DNA of 64,000 bases from Aeromonas jandaei (GTDB lineage Bacteria > Pseudomonadota > Gammaproteobacteria > Enterobacterales > Aeromonadaceae): the NCBI RefSeq assembly GCF_037890695.1, contig NZ_CP149571.1, positions 1,642,001 through 1,706,000 on the forward strand, read 5' to 3'. Of this stretch, positions 21,007 through 31,023 are shown piece after piece; positions within the stretch are counted from its first letter, which is position 1, and each line of letters opens with the position of its first letter. A program made the translations under genes and the position numbers. The notes under the pieces were generated by a model. That model did no database searches and was not told where the DNA came from. It saw only the letters and a program-made list of their open reading frames with translations.

Positions 21007-22155
21007 ATGGCTTGGAATGAGCCTGGTAACAACGGCAAAGACCGTGACCCCTGGGGGAATAACGGCAAGAATCAGGGGCCCCCTGATCTGGACGAGATGC
21101 TGCGCAAGATGAGTCGTCGCTTTGGCGGCCTGTTTGGCAGTGGCAAATCTGGCGGCGATGTAGGCCGCTTTGGTATCTCCATCGCGCTGGTTGTCGCCGT
21201 GGTGGTATGGGTCGTTAGCGGCTTCTATACCATTCGTGAAGCCGAGCGTGGTGCAGTGCTGCGCTTTGGCAAGTTTTCCCATATCGTCGAGCCGGGCCTG
21301 CGCTGGAAGCCGACTTTCATCGATCAGGTGATCCCGGTGGACGTTGAGTCCGTGCGCTCCCTGCCTGCGTCCGGCTTTATGCTGACTCAGGACGAGAACG
21401 TGGTACGGGTTGAGATGGACGTGCAGTATCGTGTCGTCAATCCGGAGCAGTACCTGTTCAGCGTGACCAATGCCGACGAGAGTCTGAGTCAGGCCACTGA
21501 TAGCGCCCTGCGTTACGTGGTTGGCCACACCAAGATGGATGATGTGCTGACCACCGGTCGTGAAAAAGTGCGTCAGGAGACCTGGCAGGTGATCGATGGC
21601 ATCATCGAGCCTTACCAGATGGGTCTGCAGATTGTCGACGTCAACTTCCTGCCGGCGCGTCCGCCGGAAGAGGTGAAGGATGCGTTCGATGACGCCATCT
21701 CAGCTCAGGAAGATGAGCAGCGTTTCATCCGCGAAGCGGAAGCCTATGCCCGTGAAGTCGAGCCCAAGGCCCGTGGTCAGGTGAAGCGTCTGGAGCAGGA
21801 AGCCGAAGCGTACAAGTCCCAGATCGTGCTGAAAGCACAGGGTGAAGTGGCCCGTTTCAACGAGTTGCTGCCACAGTATCAGGCTGCGCCCGAGCTGACT
21901 CGCAACCGTATCTACCTGGAAACCATGGAAGAGCTCTATCAGCAGGCCAACAAGGTCATTGTTGATATGCCGGCTGGCAACAACAGCATGATCTATCTGC
22001 CGCTCGACAAGCTGACTGGCAAGCCGGCAGCTGCTCAGCAGACTCGTCCTGCGACTGTGCCGGTAGCAGAGCCTGCGCCTGTTTCCAACGAGGGTGCCAA
22101 CTCCACTCCGATGCCGCTGCGTAGCGGTGACCGCTTCAGCTCAGGGAGAAACTGA
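21007..22155 (+). CDS. hflK: FtsH protease regulator HflK (SPFH membrane protein)
   Basis: With HflC it forms the large periplasmic cage around FtsH and restrains degradation of membrane proteins. The ATG at 21007 (MAWNEPGNNGKDRDPWG) matches the family start and has GGAG seven bases upstream; an upstream ATG at 20995 is not needed. A Gly/Asn-rich cytosolic tail is followed by one membrane helix (about 58-80), then the SPFH/band 7 domain and a long coiled coil (about 240-310). A Pro/Ala-rich C terminus ends the protein. 382 aa. hflC follows after three bases, so the operon is tight. Confidence 0.96.
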   Translation: MAWNEPGNNGKDRDPWGNNGKNQGPPDLDEMLRKMSRRFGGLFGSGKSGGDVGRFGISIALVVAVVVWVVSGFYTIREAERGAVLRFGKFSHIVEPGLRWKPTFIDQVIPVDVESVRSLPASGFMLTQDENVVRVEMDVQYRVVNPEQYLFSVTNADESLSQATDSALRYVVGHTKMDDVLTTGREKVRQETWQVIDGIIEPYQMGLQIVDVNFLPARPPEEVKDAFDDAISAQEDEQRFIREAEAYAREVEPKARGQVKRLEQEAEAYKSQIVLKAQGEVARFNELLPQYQAAPELTRNRIYLETMEELYQQANKVIVDMPAGNNSMIYLPLDKLTGKPAAAQQTRPATVPVAEPAPVSNEGANSTPMPLRSGDRFSSGRN

Positions 22156-22158
22156 TAG

Positions 22159-23043
22159 ATGAAAAAGCTAGCTATTGGTGCAATCGCTGTGGCTGCCATG
22201 GTCTGCTTCTCCTCTGTCTTTATCGTTGATGAAGGTCAGAAGGGGATCGTGGTGCAGTTTGGCAAGGTGAAGCGGGTTGATTCCGGTGAGCCCCGTCTCT
22301 ATGAGCCGGGTCTGCACTTCAAGGTGCCGCTCATCGATCAGGTTCGCAAGATGGATGCCCGTATCCAGACCATCGACAGCCAGGCCGACCGTTTCGTCAC
22401 CTCCGAGAAGAAAGACCTGATCATCGACTCCTACGTGAAGTGGAAGATCGAGGACTTCTCCAAGTACTACCTGGCAACCGGTGGTGGCAACAAACTGCAG
22501 GCAGAAGATCTGCTCAAGCGCAAGATCAACAACGGTCTGCGCTCCGAGATCGGTAACCGCACCATCAAGGACATCGTCTCTGGTGAGCGCAGTACCGTGA
22601 TGGAAGATGCCCTGAAGAAGATGGCGCGCTCCTCCGAGCTCGGCATCAAGGTGGTGGATGTGCGGATCAAGCAGATCAACCTGCCGGTGGAAGTCTCCAA
22701 CTCCATCTATCAGCGGATGCGTGCCGAGCGTACTGCGGTGGCCCGTGAGCATCGTTCACAGGGTCGCGAGAAGGCCGAGATCCTGCGTGCCGATATCGAC
22801 CGCAAGGTAACCGTCATGCTGGCGGATGCCGAGAGTAACGCCCGTCAGTTGCGCGGTGAAGGTGATGCAGAAGCGGCCAAGATCTACGCCGAAAGCTACA
22901 AGAAAGACCCCGAGTTTTTCAGCTTCGTGCGCAGCATGGAGGCCTATCGCAAGAGCTTCACCGGCGGCAACGAGCTGATGGTGCTCAAGCCGGACAGCGA
23001 GTTCTTCCGCTATCTCAAGTCTCCTCACGGCACCAAGCAGTAA
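22159..23043 (+). CDS. hflC: FtsH protease regulator HflC
   Basis: Partner of HflK in the FtsH-HflKC supercomplex. It has an N-terminal signal-anchor (MKKLAIGAIAVAAMVCFSS), the SPFH domain (VDEGQKGIVVQFGKV), a helical region (SQGREKAEILRADID) and the conserved SFVRSMEAYRKS near the C terminus. 294 aa, the family norm. It ends the hfl operon, with two hairpins in the 60 bases that follow. Confidence 0.96.
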   Translation: MKKLAIGAIAVAAMVCFSSVFIVDEGQKGIVVQFGKVKRVDSGEPRLYEPGLHFKVPLIDQVRKMDARIQTIDSQADRFVTSEKKDLIIDSYVKWKIEDFSKYYLATGGGNKLQAEDLLKRKINNGLRSEIGNRTIKDIVSGERSTVMEDALKKMARSSELGIKVVDVRIKQINLPVEVSNSIYQRMRAERTAVAREHRSQGREKAEILRADIDRKVTVMLADAESNARQLRGEGDAEAAKIYAESYKKDPEFFSFVRSMEAYRKSFTGGNELMVLKPDSEFFRYLKSPHGTKQ

Positions 23044-23062
23044 TCGCCGGAGTTATCTTGCC

Positions 23063-23086
23063 AAGGGCCTGCATTGTCAGGCCCTT
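23063..23086 (+). terminator. Rho-independent terminator after hflC
   Basis: AAGGGCCTG (23063-23071) pairs with CAGGCCCTT (23078-23086) around CATTGT and is followed by TTTATTTG. A second, smaller hairpin (AAACCACC / GGTGGTTT, 23100-23121) with a T run follows it. Confidence 0.85.
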
Positions 23087-23140
23087 TTATTTGTCTGCCA
23101 AACCACCGGAGAAGGTGGTTTTTGACGGGAGAAGGGCACA

Positions 23141-23332
23141 ATGATGACATCCATACTGACAGGGATTGGCCTGTTATTGCTGTTTGAAGGGCTCGGGCCA
23201 TTGCTGATGCCAAGAGGGTGGCAGCAGATGTTGCGGTTGTTGAGCGATCAGCCGGCGGAGCAGCTGCGCCGTATCGGCGGTTCGCTGGTGGTGGCGGGCG
23301 GAGTGATCCTCTGGATGGTGAGCCGCTGGTAG
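23141..23332 (+). CDS. DUF2065 (YjeT-like) small membrane protein
   Basis: Two-helix inner-membrane protein of unknown function, found next to hflC in many gammaproteobacteria. It has a hydrophobic N-terminal helix, the conserved FEGLGPLL motif and LRRIGGSLVVAGGVILW in the second helix. 63 aa. The start may be the first or second ATG (23141 or 23144). Confidence 0.88.
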   Translation: MMTSILTGIGLLLLFEGLGPLLMPRGWQQMLRLLSDQPAEQLRRIGGSLVVAGGVILWMVSRW

Positions 23333-23340
23333 CAAACGTC

Positions 23341-23379
23341 ATAAACAACAAGAGGCCCATGGGGCCTCTTGTTGTTTAT
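23341..23379. terminator. Long perfect bidirectional terminator
   Basis: An 18-base perfect inverted repeat (23341-23358 and 23362-23379) around ATG separates the convergent DUF2065 gene and ispB. The A-rich and T-rich arms allow it to work on both strands. Confidence 0.88.
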
Positions 23380-23395
23380 GAAAACAGTGACGGGA

Positions 23396-24367
23396 TCAGG
23401 CGCTGCGCTGCACGGCCATGTGAGCCAGTGTTTCCAGAGCCTGCTTGTGCTGGGAGTCAGGCAGAATGGCGAGGGCGGCAATGGCCTTGTCAGCCTCTTC
23501 CCGAGCACGCATGCGGGAGTATTCCAGCGCACCGGTACGATCGAGAATGGCCAGGATCTGGTCGAGGTGTTCCATGCCGTTGCGGTGCTCAATGGCATCG
23601 CGCACCAGCTGACGCTCCTCGGGCGAACCCACTTCCATGGCACGCAGCAGCGGCAGGGTCGGTTTGCCTTCGGCCAGATCGTCGCCGACGTTCTTGCCCA
23701 TCTCTTCGCTTTGGGAACAGTAGTCCATCACGTCGTCGATGATCTGGAAGGCGGTGCCCAGATACTTGCCGTAATCGGTCATCGCCTGCTCGACGGGCTC
23801 GGGCTGATGAGTCAGCACCGCTGCGAGGCGAGTCGCGGCTTCAAACAGCTTGGCGGTCTTGCAGTAGATAACCGTCATGTAGCTCTGTTCGGTGGTATCC
23901 GGGTCGTTGCAGTTCATCAGCTGCAGCACTTCCCCTTCGGCGATGGTGTTGGTGGCATCGGAGAGGATCTCCATCACCCGCAGGTTGGAGAGCTCGGCCA
24001 TCATCTGGAAGGAGCGGCTGTAGAGGTAGTCACCCACCAGAACGCTGGCGGCATTGCCGAACAGGGCGTTGGCCGTTTCGCGGCCACGGCGCAGGTCGGA
24101 TTCATCGACCACGTCGTCATGCAGCAGGGTAGAGGTGTGGATAAATTCAATAATGGCGGCCAGTTTCAGGTGATCCTCACCTTCGTAGCCCAAGGCGCGA
24201 GCGGCCATCACAGTCAGCATGGGGCGCATCCGCTTGCCGCCAGCACTGACAATATAGAAACCCAGCTGATTGATCAGACTAACGTCGGACTGGAGTCGGG
24301 CCAGGATCAGTTCATTGACCGCCGTCATGTCGGCGGCACAGAGCGCACGGATAGTCTGTTGGTCCAT
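23396..24367 (-). CDS. ispB: Octaprenyl diphosphate synthase
   Basis: Makes the all-trans octaprenyl side chain of ubiquinone and menaquinone from farnesyl diphosphate and IPP. The ATG at 24367 (MDQQTIRALCAADM) is preferred over an upstream extension without homology. Both Asp-rich motifs are present: the first in LLHDDVVDES and the second in QIIDDVMDY. The GGKRMRP IPP-binding motif is also present. 323 aa. It is divergent from rplU-rpmA, the same arrangement as in E. coli. Confidence 0.95.
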   Translation of the reverse strand: MDQQTIRALCAADMTAVNELILARLQSDVSLINQLGFYIVSAGGKRMRPMLTVMAARALGYEGEDHLKLAAIIEFIHTSTLLHDDVVDESDLRRGRETANALFGNAASVLVGDYLYSRSFQMMAELSNLRVMEILSDATNTIAEGEVLQLMNCNDPDTTEQSYMTVIYCKTAKLFEAATRLAAVLTHQPEPVEQAMTDYGKYLGTAFQIIDDVMDYCSQSEEMGKNVGDDLAEGKPTLPLLRAMEVGSPEERQLVRDAIEHRNGMEHLDQILAILDRTGALEYSRMRAREEADKAIAALAILPDSQHKQALETLAHMAVQRSA

Positions 24368-24508
24368 AAGTCTCGTAACGTGACAGCAGCAATAACTGCG
24401 ATTTTTAGTAATGCTGGGGATTCTACACGATTTCACAATGGGTTACAGTTAAGCGTTTATCCACGGCGGCAGATATGCGCACAAAATAAACTTTTTGCGA
24501 AAATGGCC

Positions 24509-24537
24509 TTGCCTGAGCAGATCGATTTGCGTAGAAT
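24509..24537 (+). promoter_or_regulatory. sigma70 promoter of rplU-rpmA
   Basis: TTGCCT (24509-24514) and TAGAAT (24532-24537) are spaced by 17 bases, with a leader of about 65 bases to rplU. Confidence 0.7.
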
Positions 24538-24609
24538 GCCCGCCCATTGTTATAGGTTTTTGTGCATGTCTGCCTTGAGCAAAAGACATGCCTTTACGGA
24601 GTTAATCAA

Positions 24610-24921
24610 ATGTACGCGGTATTCCAAAGCGGCGGAAAACAACACCGTGTGGCCGAAGGTCAAATCGTTCGTCTGGAAAAGCTGAACGTTGAGACTGGCG
24701 CTACCATCGACTTCAACGAAGTTCTGATGGTTGCTGCAGGCGACACTTTTAAAGTAGGTGCTCCTTTCGTTGAAGGTGGCAAGGTTGTAGCTGAAGTTGT
24801 GGCTCACGGCCGTGGCGAGAAAGTGACTATCGTCAAGTTCCGTCGTCGTAAGCACCACCGTAAGCAAGCGGGCCACCGTCAGTGGTTCACTGAAGTCAAA
24901 ATCACTGGCATCAGCGCTTAA
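24610..24921 (+). CDS. rplU: 50S ribosomal protein L21
   Basis: Large-subunit protein. It starts at [14 protein letters not shown] (ATG 24610, GGAG upstream) and carries the family C-terminal [14 protein letters not shown], which contacts 23S rRNA. 103 aa, exactly typical. rpmA follows 17 bases downstream. Confidence 0.98.
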   Translation: MYAVFQSGGKQHRVAEGQIVRLEKLNVETGATIDFNEVLMVAAGDTFKVGAPFVEGGKVVAEVVAHGRGEKVTIVKFRRRKHHRKQAGHRQWFTEVKITGISA

Positions 24922-24938
24922 TTAGAGGAGTCCGATAG

Positions 24939-25196
24939 ATGGCACACAAAAAAGCTGGCGGTTCATCCCGCAACGGTCGCGATTCTGAAGCCAAACGCCT
25001 GGGCGTGAAGCGCTTCGGCGGCGAAACAGTTCTGGCTGGCAGCATCATCGTTCGTCAGCGCGGCACCAAGTTCCACGCTGGTGAGAACGTTGGTCTGGGC
25101 AAGGACCACACCCTGTTCGCTACCGCGAACGGTAAGGTGCAGTTCGAAGTTAAAGGTTCGCTGAACCGTAAGTACGTTAGCATCGTTGCTGAGTAA
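24939..25196 (+). CDS. rpmA: 50S ribosomal protein L27
   Basis: Large-subunit protein whose N-terminal arm reaches the peptidyl transferase centre. [20 protein letters not shown] is the canonical start, with no cleavable N-terminal extension of the Firmicute kind. 85 aa. Cotranscribed with rplU and followed by a terminator. Confidence 0.98.
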   Translation: MAHKKAGGSSRNGRDSEAKRLGVKRFGGETVLAGSIIVRQRGTKFHAGENVGLGKDHTLFATANGKVQFEVKGSLNRKYVSIVAE

Positions 25197-25216
25197 TTAC
25201 GGACCGCAAGGATCCG

Positions 25217-25240
25217 AAGCCCCGCCAACAGGCGGGGCTT
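25217..25240 (+). terminator. Rho-independent terminator after rpmA
   Basis: AAGCCCCGCC (25217-25226) pairs with GGCGGGGCTT (25231-25240) around AACA and is followed by TTGTTTTT. Confidence 0.9.
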
Positions 25241-25377
25241 TTGTTTTTCCGAAATGATGACGAAAAAACGGAACGCAGATGACCCGGGCGCAGAGATGGC
25301 TCGGTGAGGCAAGATGCGTATCGCCCGCAGGGGTCTGTACCACTATAATTGCGTATCGGTTTTTCGAATTAAGGTGA

Positions 25378-26589
<1,212 letters not shown>

Positions 26590-26610
26590 TTTCGTTGTTC
26601 TTTGCCAAAA

Positions 26611-26634
26611 ACCGGAGCCTGCAGAGGCTCCGGT
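26611..26634 (+). terminator. Rho-independent terminator after obgE
   Basis: ACCGGAGCC (26611-26619) pairs with GGCTCCGGT (26626-26634) and is followed by seven T. Confidence 0.9.
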
Positions 26635-26641
26635 TTTTTTA

Positions 26642-26885
26642 TGGCTGGCGCCTGGTCTCTGTACCTGATTAGCTTGGGGCGGGCAGAGTGTTTAGTGAAT
26701 TAATATTCCGCTAAATGCCTGTTTACCCGTTCACGCCGGTTTTATTTGGGTATTTATTCGTTAATTAATCTAAAATTGCTTTTTTAATCCATTCTATTGG
26801 GATATTCTTGCGCCCCGTTTGGCTGGGTGTGCATGAATATGCGCATTACCCGGCATAAGTTTTAGCTATGTCAGGGCAGTAGATT
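26642..26885. other. A+T-rich control region upstream of the membrane transporter
   Basis: About 245 bases without a gene. An imperfect dyad, TGAAT-TAAT-ATTCC (26696-26709), matches the ARG-box half-sites TGAAT/ATTCA except for the last base. It is the only recognisable element. The transporter start codon at 26886 is preceded by AGGGCAGT, a weak ribosome binding site. Confidence 0.4.
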
Positions 26886-28256
26886 ATGTTGGAAAAGAGT
26901 CTGGAAGCACCTGCGGTCAATACCCGCCGCAATCTGTTGATGTTCTTGATCCCCTCGCTGATCGGGATCCTGTTGTTCATGACTCCGGTACTCTATGACG
27001 GGAATGTCACCATTCCGGTAGCCGTGCTGGCCAAGCTGGTTCAGCGGGTGTTTGCCGACTATCTGGTCGCCATGGTCAGCGCTGTGATTACCACTACCAT
27101 GCTGATGACCGTCGTCGCCTGGTTGTTCAAACCGGCGATCCTGGTACGCCGTCCATTCCTCAACAGCCTGTTCAACGTCTCCCCCTTCTGGGCCTGTGTG
27201 CGGGTGCTGGGCGGGATCTTCGTACTGCTGACCTTCTTCCAGACCGGGCCTGAAGTACTGTACTCCGGCGCAACCGGAGGGCTGGTGCTCAACGATCTGC
27301 TACCAGTGCTTTTCTCGGTCTTCATTTTTGCCGGCCTGCTGCTGCCGTTGTTGCTCGATTTCGGGCTGCTGGAGTTTGTCGGCACCATGATGACCCGCAT
27401 CATGCGCCCGGTGTTCCGGTTGCCGGGTCGCTCCGCCGTGGACTGTTTTGCCTCCTGGCTGGGGGATGGTAGCGTCGGCATTCTGCTCACCAGCAAGCAG
27501 TACGAAGGGAAGTTTTATACCCAGCGGGAAGCTGCCGTCATTGGTACCACCTTCTCTGCCGTCTCCATCACCTTTTGTCTGGTGGTGATCTCTCAGGTGA
27601 AGCTGGAGCACATGTTTGTTCCCTTCTACCTGACCGTCTGTTTGGCCGGTGTGGTTGCGGCTATCGTGGTGCCACGTTTGCCACCGCTCTGCTGGAAGAA
27701 GGATGTCTATATCGATGGCACCCCCTTGTGCCGCAAGCAGGAGTCGGTACCGCATCAGCACAGCGTGCTGAGCTATGGTCTCGAGCGTGCCCTGACCAAG
27801 GCGGAGAAGATGACCGATCTCGGCGCAGTGGTGCGGGAAGGGGTGAAGAACGCGCTGGACATGGTGTTTGGCGTGCTGCCGGTGGTGATGGCGATCGGTA
27901 CTTGTGCCCTGATGCTGGCTGAACATACTCCCGTCTTCAACTGGCTGGGGGCGCCATTCGTCCCCTTGCTCGAACTGCTGCAACTGCCGGAGGCAGAAGC
28001 GGCTGCCAAGACCATCATGGTCGGGTTTGCCGACATGTTTATCCCGGCTGTGCTGGCGTCTGGCATCGAGAGTGAGATGACCCGCTTCGTCATCGCGGCC
28101 ATGTCGGTGACCCAGCTTATCTATATGTCTGAAGTGGGCGCGCTGCTGCTGGGCAGCAAGATCCCGGTCAAGTTGTGGGAGCTCTTTATTATCTTCCTGA
28201 TGCGTACCCTGGTGACGCTGCCGGTAATTGCCGGTATGGCCCATCTGCTGTTCTGA
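26886..28256 (+). CDS. YjiH-type multi-pass membrane transporter (nucleoside-recognition Gate domains)
   Basis: Inner-membrane protein of 456 aa with about ten hydrophobic segments. The central segment (ADYLVAMV to DGSVGILLTSKQYEGK) and the late segment (GVLPVVMAIGTCALML, VGFADMFIPAVLASG) have the Gate (nucleoside-recognition-like) pattern of the YjiH family. The substrate is unknown. It is a single gene with its own terminator. An ARG-box-like dyad upstream raises the possibility of arginine-related control, but that is weak. Confidence 0.78.
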   Translation: MLEKSLEAPAVNTRRNLLMFLIPSLIGILLFMTPVLYDGNVTIPVAVLAKLVQRVFADYLVAMVSAVITTTMLMTVVAWLFKPAILVRRPFLNSLFNVSPFWACVRVLGGIFVLLTFFQTGPEVLYSGATGGLVLNDLLPVLFSVFIFAGLLLPLLLDFGLLEFVGTMMTRIMRPVFRLPGRSAVDCFASWLGDGSVGILLTSKQYEGKFYTQREAAVIGTTFSAVSITFCLVVISQVKLEHMFVPFYLTVCLAGVVAAIVVPRLPPLCWKKDVYIDGTPLCRKQESVPHQHSVLSYGLERALTKAEKMTDLGAVVREGVKNALDMVFGVLPVVMAIGTCALMLAEHTPVFNWLGAPFVPLLELLQLPEAEAAAKTIMVGFADMFIPAVLASGIESEMTRFVIAAMSVTQLIYMSEVGALLLGSKIPVKLWELFIIFLMRTLVTLPVIAGMAHLLF

Positions 28257-28278
28257 TACAGACTGCCATAGGCTTAAG

Positions 28279-28298
28279 GCCACTCCCTATGGAGTGGC
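28279..28298 (+). terminator. Rho-independent terminator after the YjiH-type gene
   Basis: GCCACTCC (28279-28286) pairs with GGAGTGGC (28291-28298) around CTAT and is followed by TTTTTGC. Confidence 0.85.
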
Positions 28299-28400
28299 TT
28301 TTTGCTATCTGGCGTTTGCCACGGCAGAAAGTGTTCCGTTCGAACATCTCATGGTAGAGTGCCCCTCTGTTAGCAAATTGTGATGCAACGGAGTGTTTTT

Positions 28401-29390
28401 ATGTCTGCCATCCCCTATTCCCTGCTCGATCTGGTGCCGGTTGCCGAGGGTTCCCATCCTGCCGAATCATTCCGCCATTCGCGCGATCTAGCGCAACATG
28501 CCGAGCGTTGGGGCTACCGCCGCTACTGGCTGGCTGAACACCACAACATGCCGGGTATTGCCAGTGCCGCGACATCTGTGTTGATCGGCCATCTTGCCGG
28601 GGCAACCAGCACCCTGCGGATCGGGGCGGGTGGCATCATGCTGCCGAATCACTCGCCGTTGGCCATTGCCGAGCAGTTTGGCACCCTGGCTTCTCTCTAT
28701 CCCGACCGCATCGATCTCGGCCTTGGTCGCGCCCCCGGTACCGATCAGCGCACCATGCGGGCCCTCAGACGCCAACGCAGTGGTGAGGTGGATGAGTTCC
28801 CGGCCGATGTCCGCGAGCTGATGAGCTACTTTGGCGACGAGATTGGCGCGGTGCAGGCGGTGCCCGGGCAGGGGCTGCATCTGCCAGTCTGGCTGCTGGG
28901 CTCCAGCCTCTACAGTGCCCAACTGGCTGCGGCGATGGGCTTGCCGTTCGGTTTTGCCTCCCATTTCGCGCCAGCCATGTTGCTGCAGGCGCTGGAGATC
29001 TACCGTAGCCAGTACCGTCCCTCTGCTCGCTGGCCCAAGCCCCATGCGGTGGTCTGCATCAACATGATCGCTGCCGACAGCGAGCGGGAGGCGCGCTTCC
29101 AGTTCACTACATTGCAGCAGCAGTTCCTGCGCCTCCATCGTGGTGATGCGGGCAAGCTGCCAGCACCGGTTGCCGAGTTGGGCGAGCAATGGTCGCCACG
29201 CGAGCTGATGGCGATGGAGCAGACCCTTGCCCGCTCTCTGGTGGGCGATCCGGAGCAGATCCGCCATGGCCTCAAGGCGCTGCTGGCGGAAACCCGGGCC
29301 GATGAGCTGATGTTCAACGGCCCCATCGTCGATCATCAGGCTCGCTTGCGCTCTTTCGAGATCGCAGCCGGGTTGATGCGGGATCTATAA
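28401..29390 (+). CDS. LLM-class flavin-dependent oxidoreductase (luciferase-like, YhbW type)
   Basis: Predicted FMN-dependent TIM-barrel monooxygenase of the bacterial luciferase superfamily; the substrate is unknown. The ATG at 28401 follows GGAG at eight bases. Typical motifs are [35 protein letters not shown], and [14 protein letters not shown], followed by [17 protein letters not shown]. 329 aa. Stands alone between terminators. Confidence 0.88.
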   Translation: MSAIPYSLLDLVPVAEGSHPAESFRHSRDLAQHAERWGYRRYWLAEHHNMPGIASAATSVLIGHLAGATSTLRIGAGGIMLPNHSPLAIAEQFGTLASLYPDRIDLGLGRAPGTDQRTMRALRRQRSGEVDEFPADVRELMSYFGDEIGAVQAVPGQGLHLPVWLLGSSLYSAQLAAAMGLPFGFASHFAPAMLLQALEIYRSQYRPSARWPKPHAVVCINMIAADSEREARFQFTTLQQQFLRLHRGDAGKLPAPVAELGEQWSPRELMAMEQTLARSLVGDPEQIRHGLKALLAETRADELMFNGPIVDHQARLRSFEIAAGLMRDL

Positions 29391-29435
29391 GCTCGCCTCC
29401 CCGCATATAAAGACGCTATCTTGCAGAGAGAGTCT

Positions 29436-29555
29436 GGTGTCGCCCTGCTGTCAGGTTCTCGCAACGGGGCGGTTGGGAAACTCGATCCCGGATATCAAGC
29501 CTTTATCTAATGCACTGAATTAAAAGGAAAGTCAGGTTGGTGTCAGGCTGCTGTC
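29436..29555. repeat. Two direct 17-base repeats upstream of the HTH gene (operator candidates)
   Basis: GGTGTC-N3-CTGCTGTC occurs at 29436-29452 and again at 29539-29555, identical outside the three central bases. The second copy lies about 60 bases before the start codon of the HTH gene. Autoregulation is a guess. Confidence 0.45.
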
Positions 29556-29617
29556 GTGTCGCGTGCCACCCTCCGGCCCCTATGCTGGCTCCGTCAAGCA
29601 ACCACAAGGAGTTCGAG

Positions 29618-30118
29618 ATGATCGTCAGGAAGTTGAGATTGCAGCGGGGCTGGTCACAGGAGCAGTTGGCCGCCTTTACCGGCCTGAGCGTTCGCACCAT
29701 TCAGCGGATCGAGCAGGGTCAGCAACCCGGACTGGAATCCCTCAAGGCCCTGGCCGCCGTCTTTGAGCTCGATGTGGCGCAACTCGACGGCACACGGCAA
29801 CAGGAGCATGAGATGAGAGGGAGTGACACGATGGAGCAGGATGGATTGCAGGTATCGGCTGAAGAGCGAGCTGCAATGAAGTATGTGGAGGGGCTCAAGG
29901 GCTTCTATCACCATGTCGCCAGCTATCTGCTGGTCATTGGCGGGTTGTTTGTTATCAACTACCTGAGCAACCCGGGTTATATCTGGGCCTGGTGGCCGGC
30001 GCTGGGGTGGGGATTGGGGTTGGCGTCCCATGCCATTCGGATATTCGAGCCTTTCAAACTGTTTGGCCCGGAGTGGGAGCGACGCCAGATCGAGAAACGG
30101 TTGGGGCGCAAGTTGTAA
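29618..30118 (+). CDS. HTH (XRE-type) regulator with C-terminal 2TM domain
   Basis: The ATG at 29618 (AAGGAG upstream) gives an N-terminal Cro/CI-type helix-turn-helix (about 1-55: LRLQRGWSQEQLAAFTGLSVRTIQRIEQG). A linker and a C-terminal 2TM domain follow (about 88-165, two membrane helices flanking a short NPGYIWAWWPALGWG loop), ending in basic residues. 166 aa. This architecture is a membrane-anchored DNA-binding protein; the signal and targets are unknown. Two direct repeats lie upstream. Followed at once by a bidirectional terminator. Confidence 0.85.
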   Translation: MIVRKLRLQRGWSQEQLAAFTGLSVRTIQRIEQGQQPGLESLKALAAVFELDVAQLDGTRQQEHEMRGSDTMEQDGLQVSAEERAAMKYVEGLKGFYHHVASYLLVIGGLFVINYLSNPGYIWAWWPALGWGLGLASHAIRIFEPFKLFGPEWERRQIEKRLGRKL

Positions 30119-30137
30119 CCAGAGCGGTTGTGGAAAA

Positions 30138-30166
30138 AGAGAGCCCGGCAAGTTGCCGGGCTCTCT
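30138..30166. terminator. Bidirectional terminator between the HTH gene and apaH
   Basis: AGAGAGCCCGGCA (30138-30150) pairs with TGCCGGGCTCTCT (30154-30166). A-rich flank on the left and T on the right. Confidence 0.85.
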
Positions 30167-30195
30167 TATTGGTTCAGGTCTTTGCAACCACAGCC

Positions 30196-31017
30196 CTAGC
30201 TGGCGTGAGTGGGGCAGGGGGTGGCAAAGAGGGCATCATCCTCATAGCGCCACAGAGTGAGGCTGTTGCCCCAGACACAGCCGGTATCGAGCGCCTTGAT
30301 ATCGCTCTTGCCGGTGTTGCCCATCAGGGCCGCCCAGTGGCCGAACACCAGAATGGGGTCATCCACGTGATGCTCGCGCTGCTCGAACCAGGGACGCAGG
30401 CCCGGGGTCGACTCCTTGGGGCCCTTCTTGCATTTGAAGTCGAGCCGGCCATCGAAGTAGCAGAAGCGCATTCGGGTGAAGGTGTTGATGATGTAGCGGT
30501 AGCGGTCGATGCCGACCAGATCATCTTTCCAGCCATCCGGCTGATCGCCATACATGTTGTGCAGCAACCACAGGTACTGATCGCCACGCAGCAGGCTCTC
30601 TACCTCGCGGGCGCAGTTGCGGGCGGTGCGGGCATCCCACGCCGGGGAGATACCGGCATGCACCATCATGATGGGCAGGTCGGGGTGTTCGGCCAGCAGC
30701 GGGCGGTGGCGCAGCCACTCCAGCAGTTCGTCCCGATCCGGCGCATCCATCAGGCTCTGCAGCTTGTCTTTCTTCTTGAGCGGTGCAACGCCGTTGGCCA
30801 CCGCCAACAGGTGCAGGTCGTGGTTACCGAGCACGGTAACGGCACGGTTGCCCAGATCCTTGACGAATCGCAAAGTGTTGAGCGAGTCCGGGCCGCGGGC
30901 GACCAGATCGCCGCAGAGCCAGAGCACGTCATTTTCGGGATCGAACTTGGCAAGATCCAGCAGACGGCGCAAGTCGTCGTAACAGCCCTGGATGTCACCG
31001 ACAAAACAGTTCGCCAT
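30196..31017 (-). CDS. apaH: Symmetrical bis(5'-nucleosyl)-tetraphosphatase ApaH
   Basis: Hydrolyses Ap4A to two ADP and also removes Np4 caps from RNA. Calcineurin-like metal motifs are in order: GDIQGCYDD, GDLVARGPDS and LGNHDLH, with later His residues in VHAGISP and FGHWA. 273 aa. Last gene of lptD-surA-pdxA-rsmA-apaG-apaH, starting six bases after apaG ends. Confidence 0.96.
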   Translation of the reverse strand: MANCFVGDIQGCYDDLRRLLDLAKFDPENDVLWLCGDLVARGPDSLNTLRFVKDLGNRAVTVLGNHDLHLLAVANGVAPLKKKDKLQSLMDAPDRDELLEWLRHRPLLAEHPDLPIMMVHAGISPAWDARTARNCAREVESLLRGDQYLWLLHNMYGDQPDGWKDDLVGIDRYRYIINTFTRMRFCYFDGRLDFKCKKGPKESTPGLRPWFEQREHHVDDPILVFGHWAALMGNTGKSDIKALDTGCVWGNSLTLWRYEDDALFATPCPTHAS

Positions 31018-31023
31018 GAAACC

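Noticed and set aside
23369..24685. 438-aa plus-strand ORF opposite ispB
   Set aside because: Antisense shadow; it crosses the rplU promoter and start and shows no family features.
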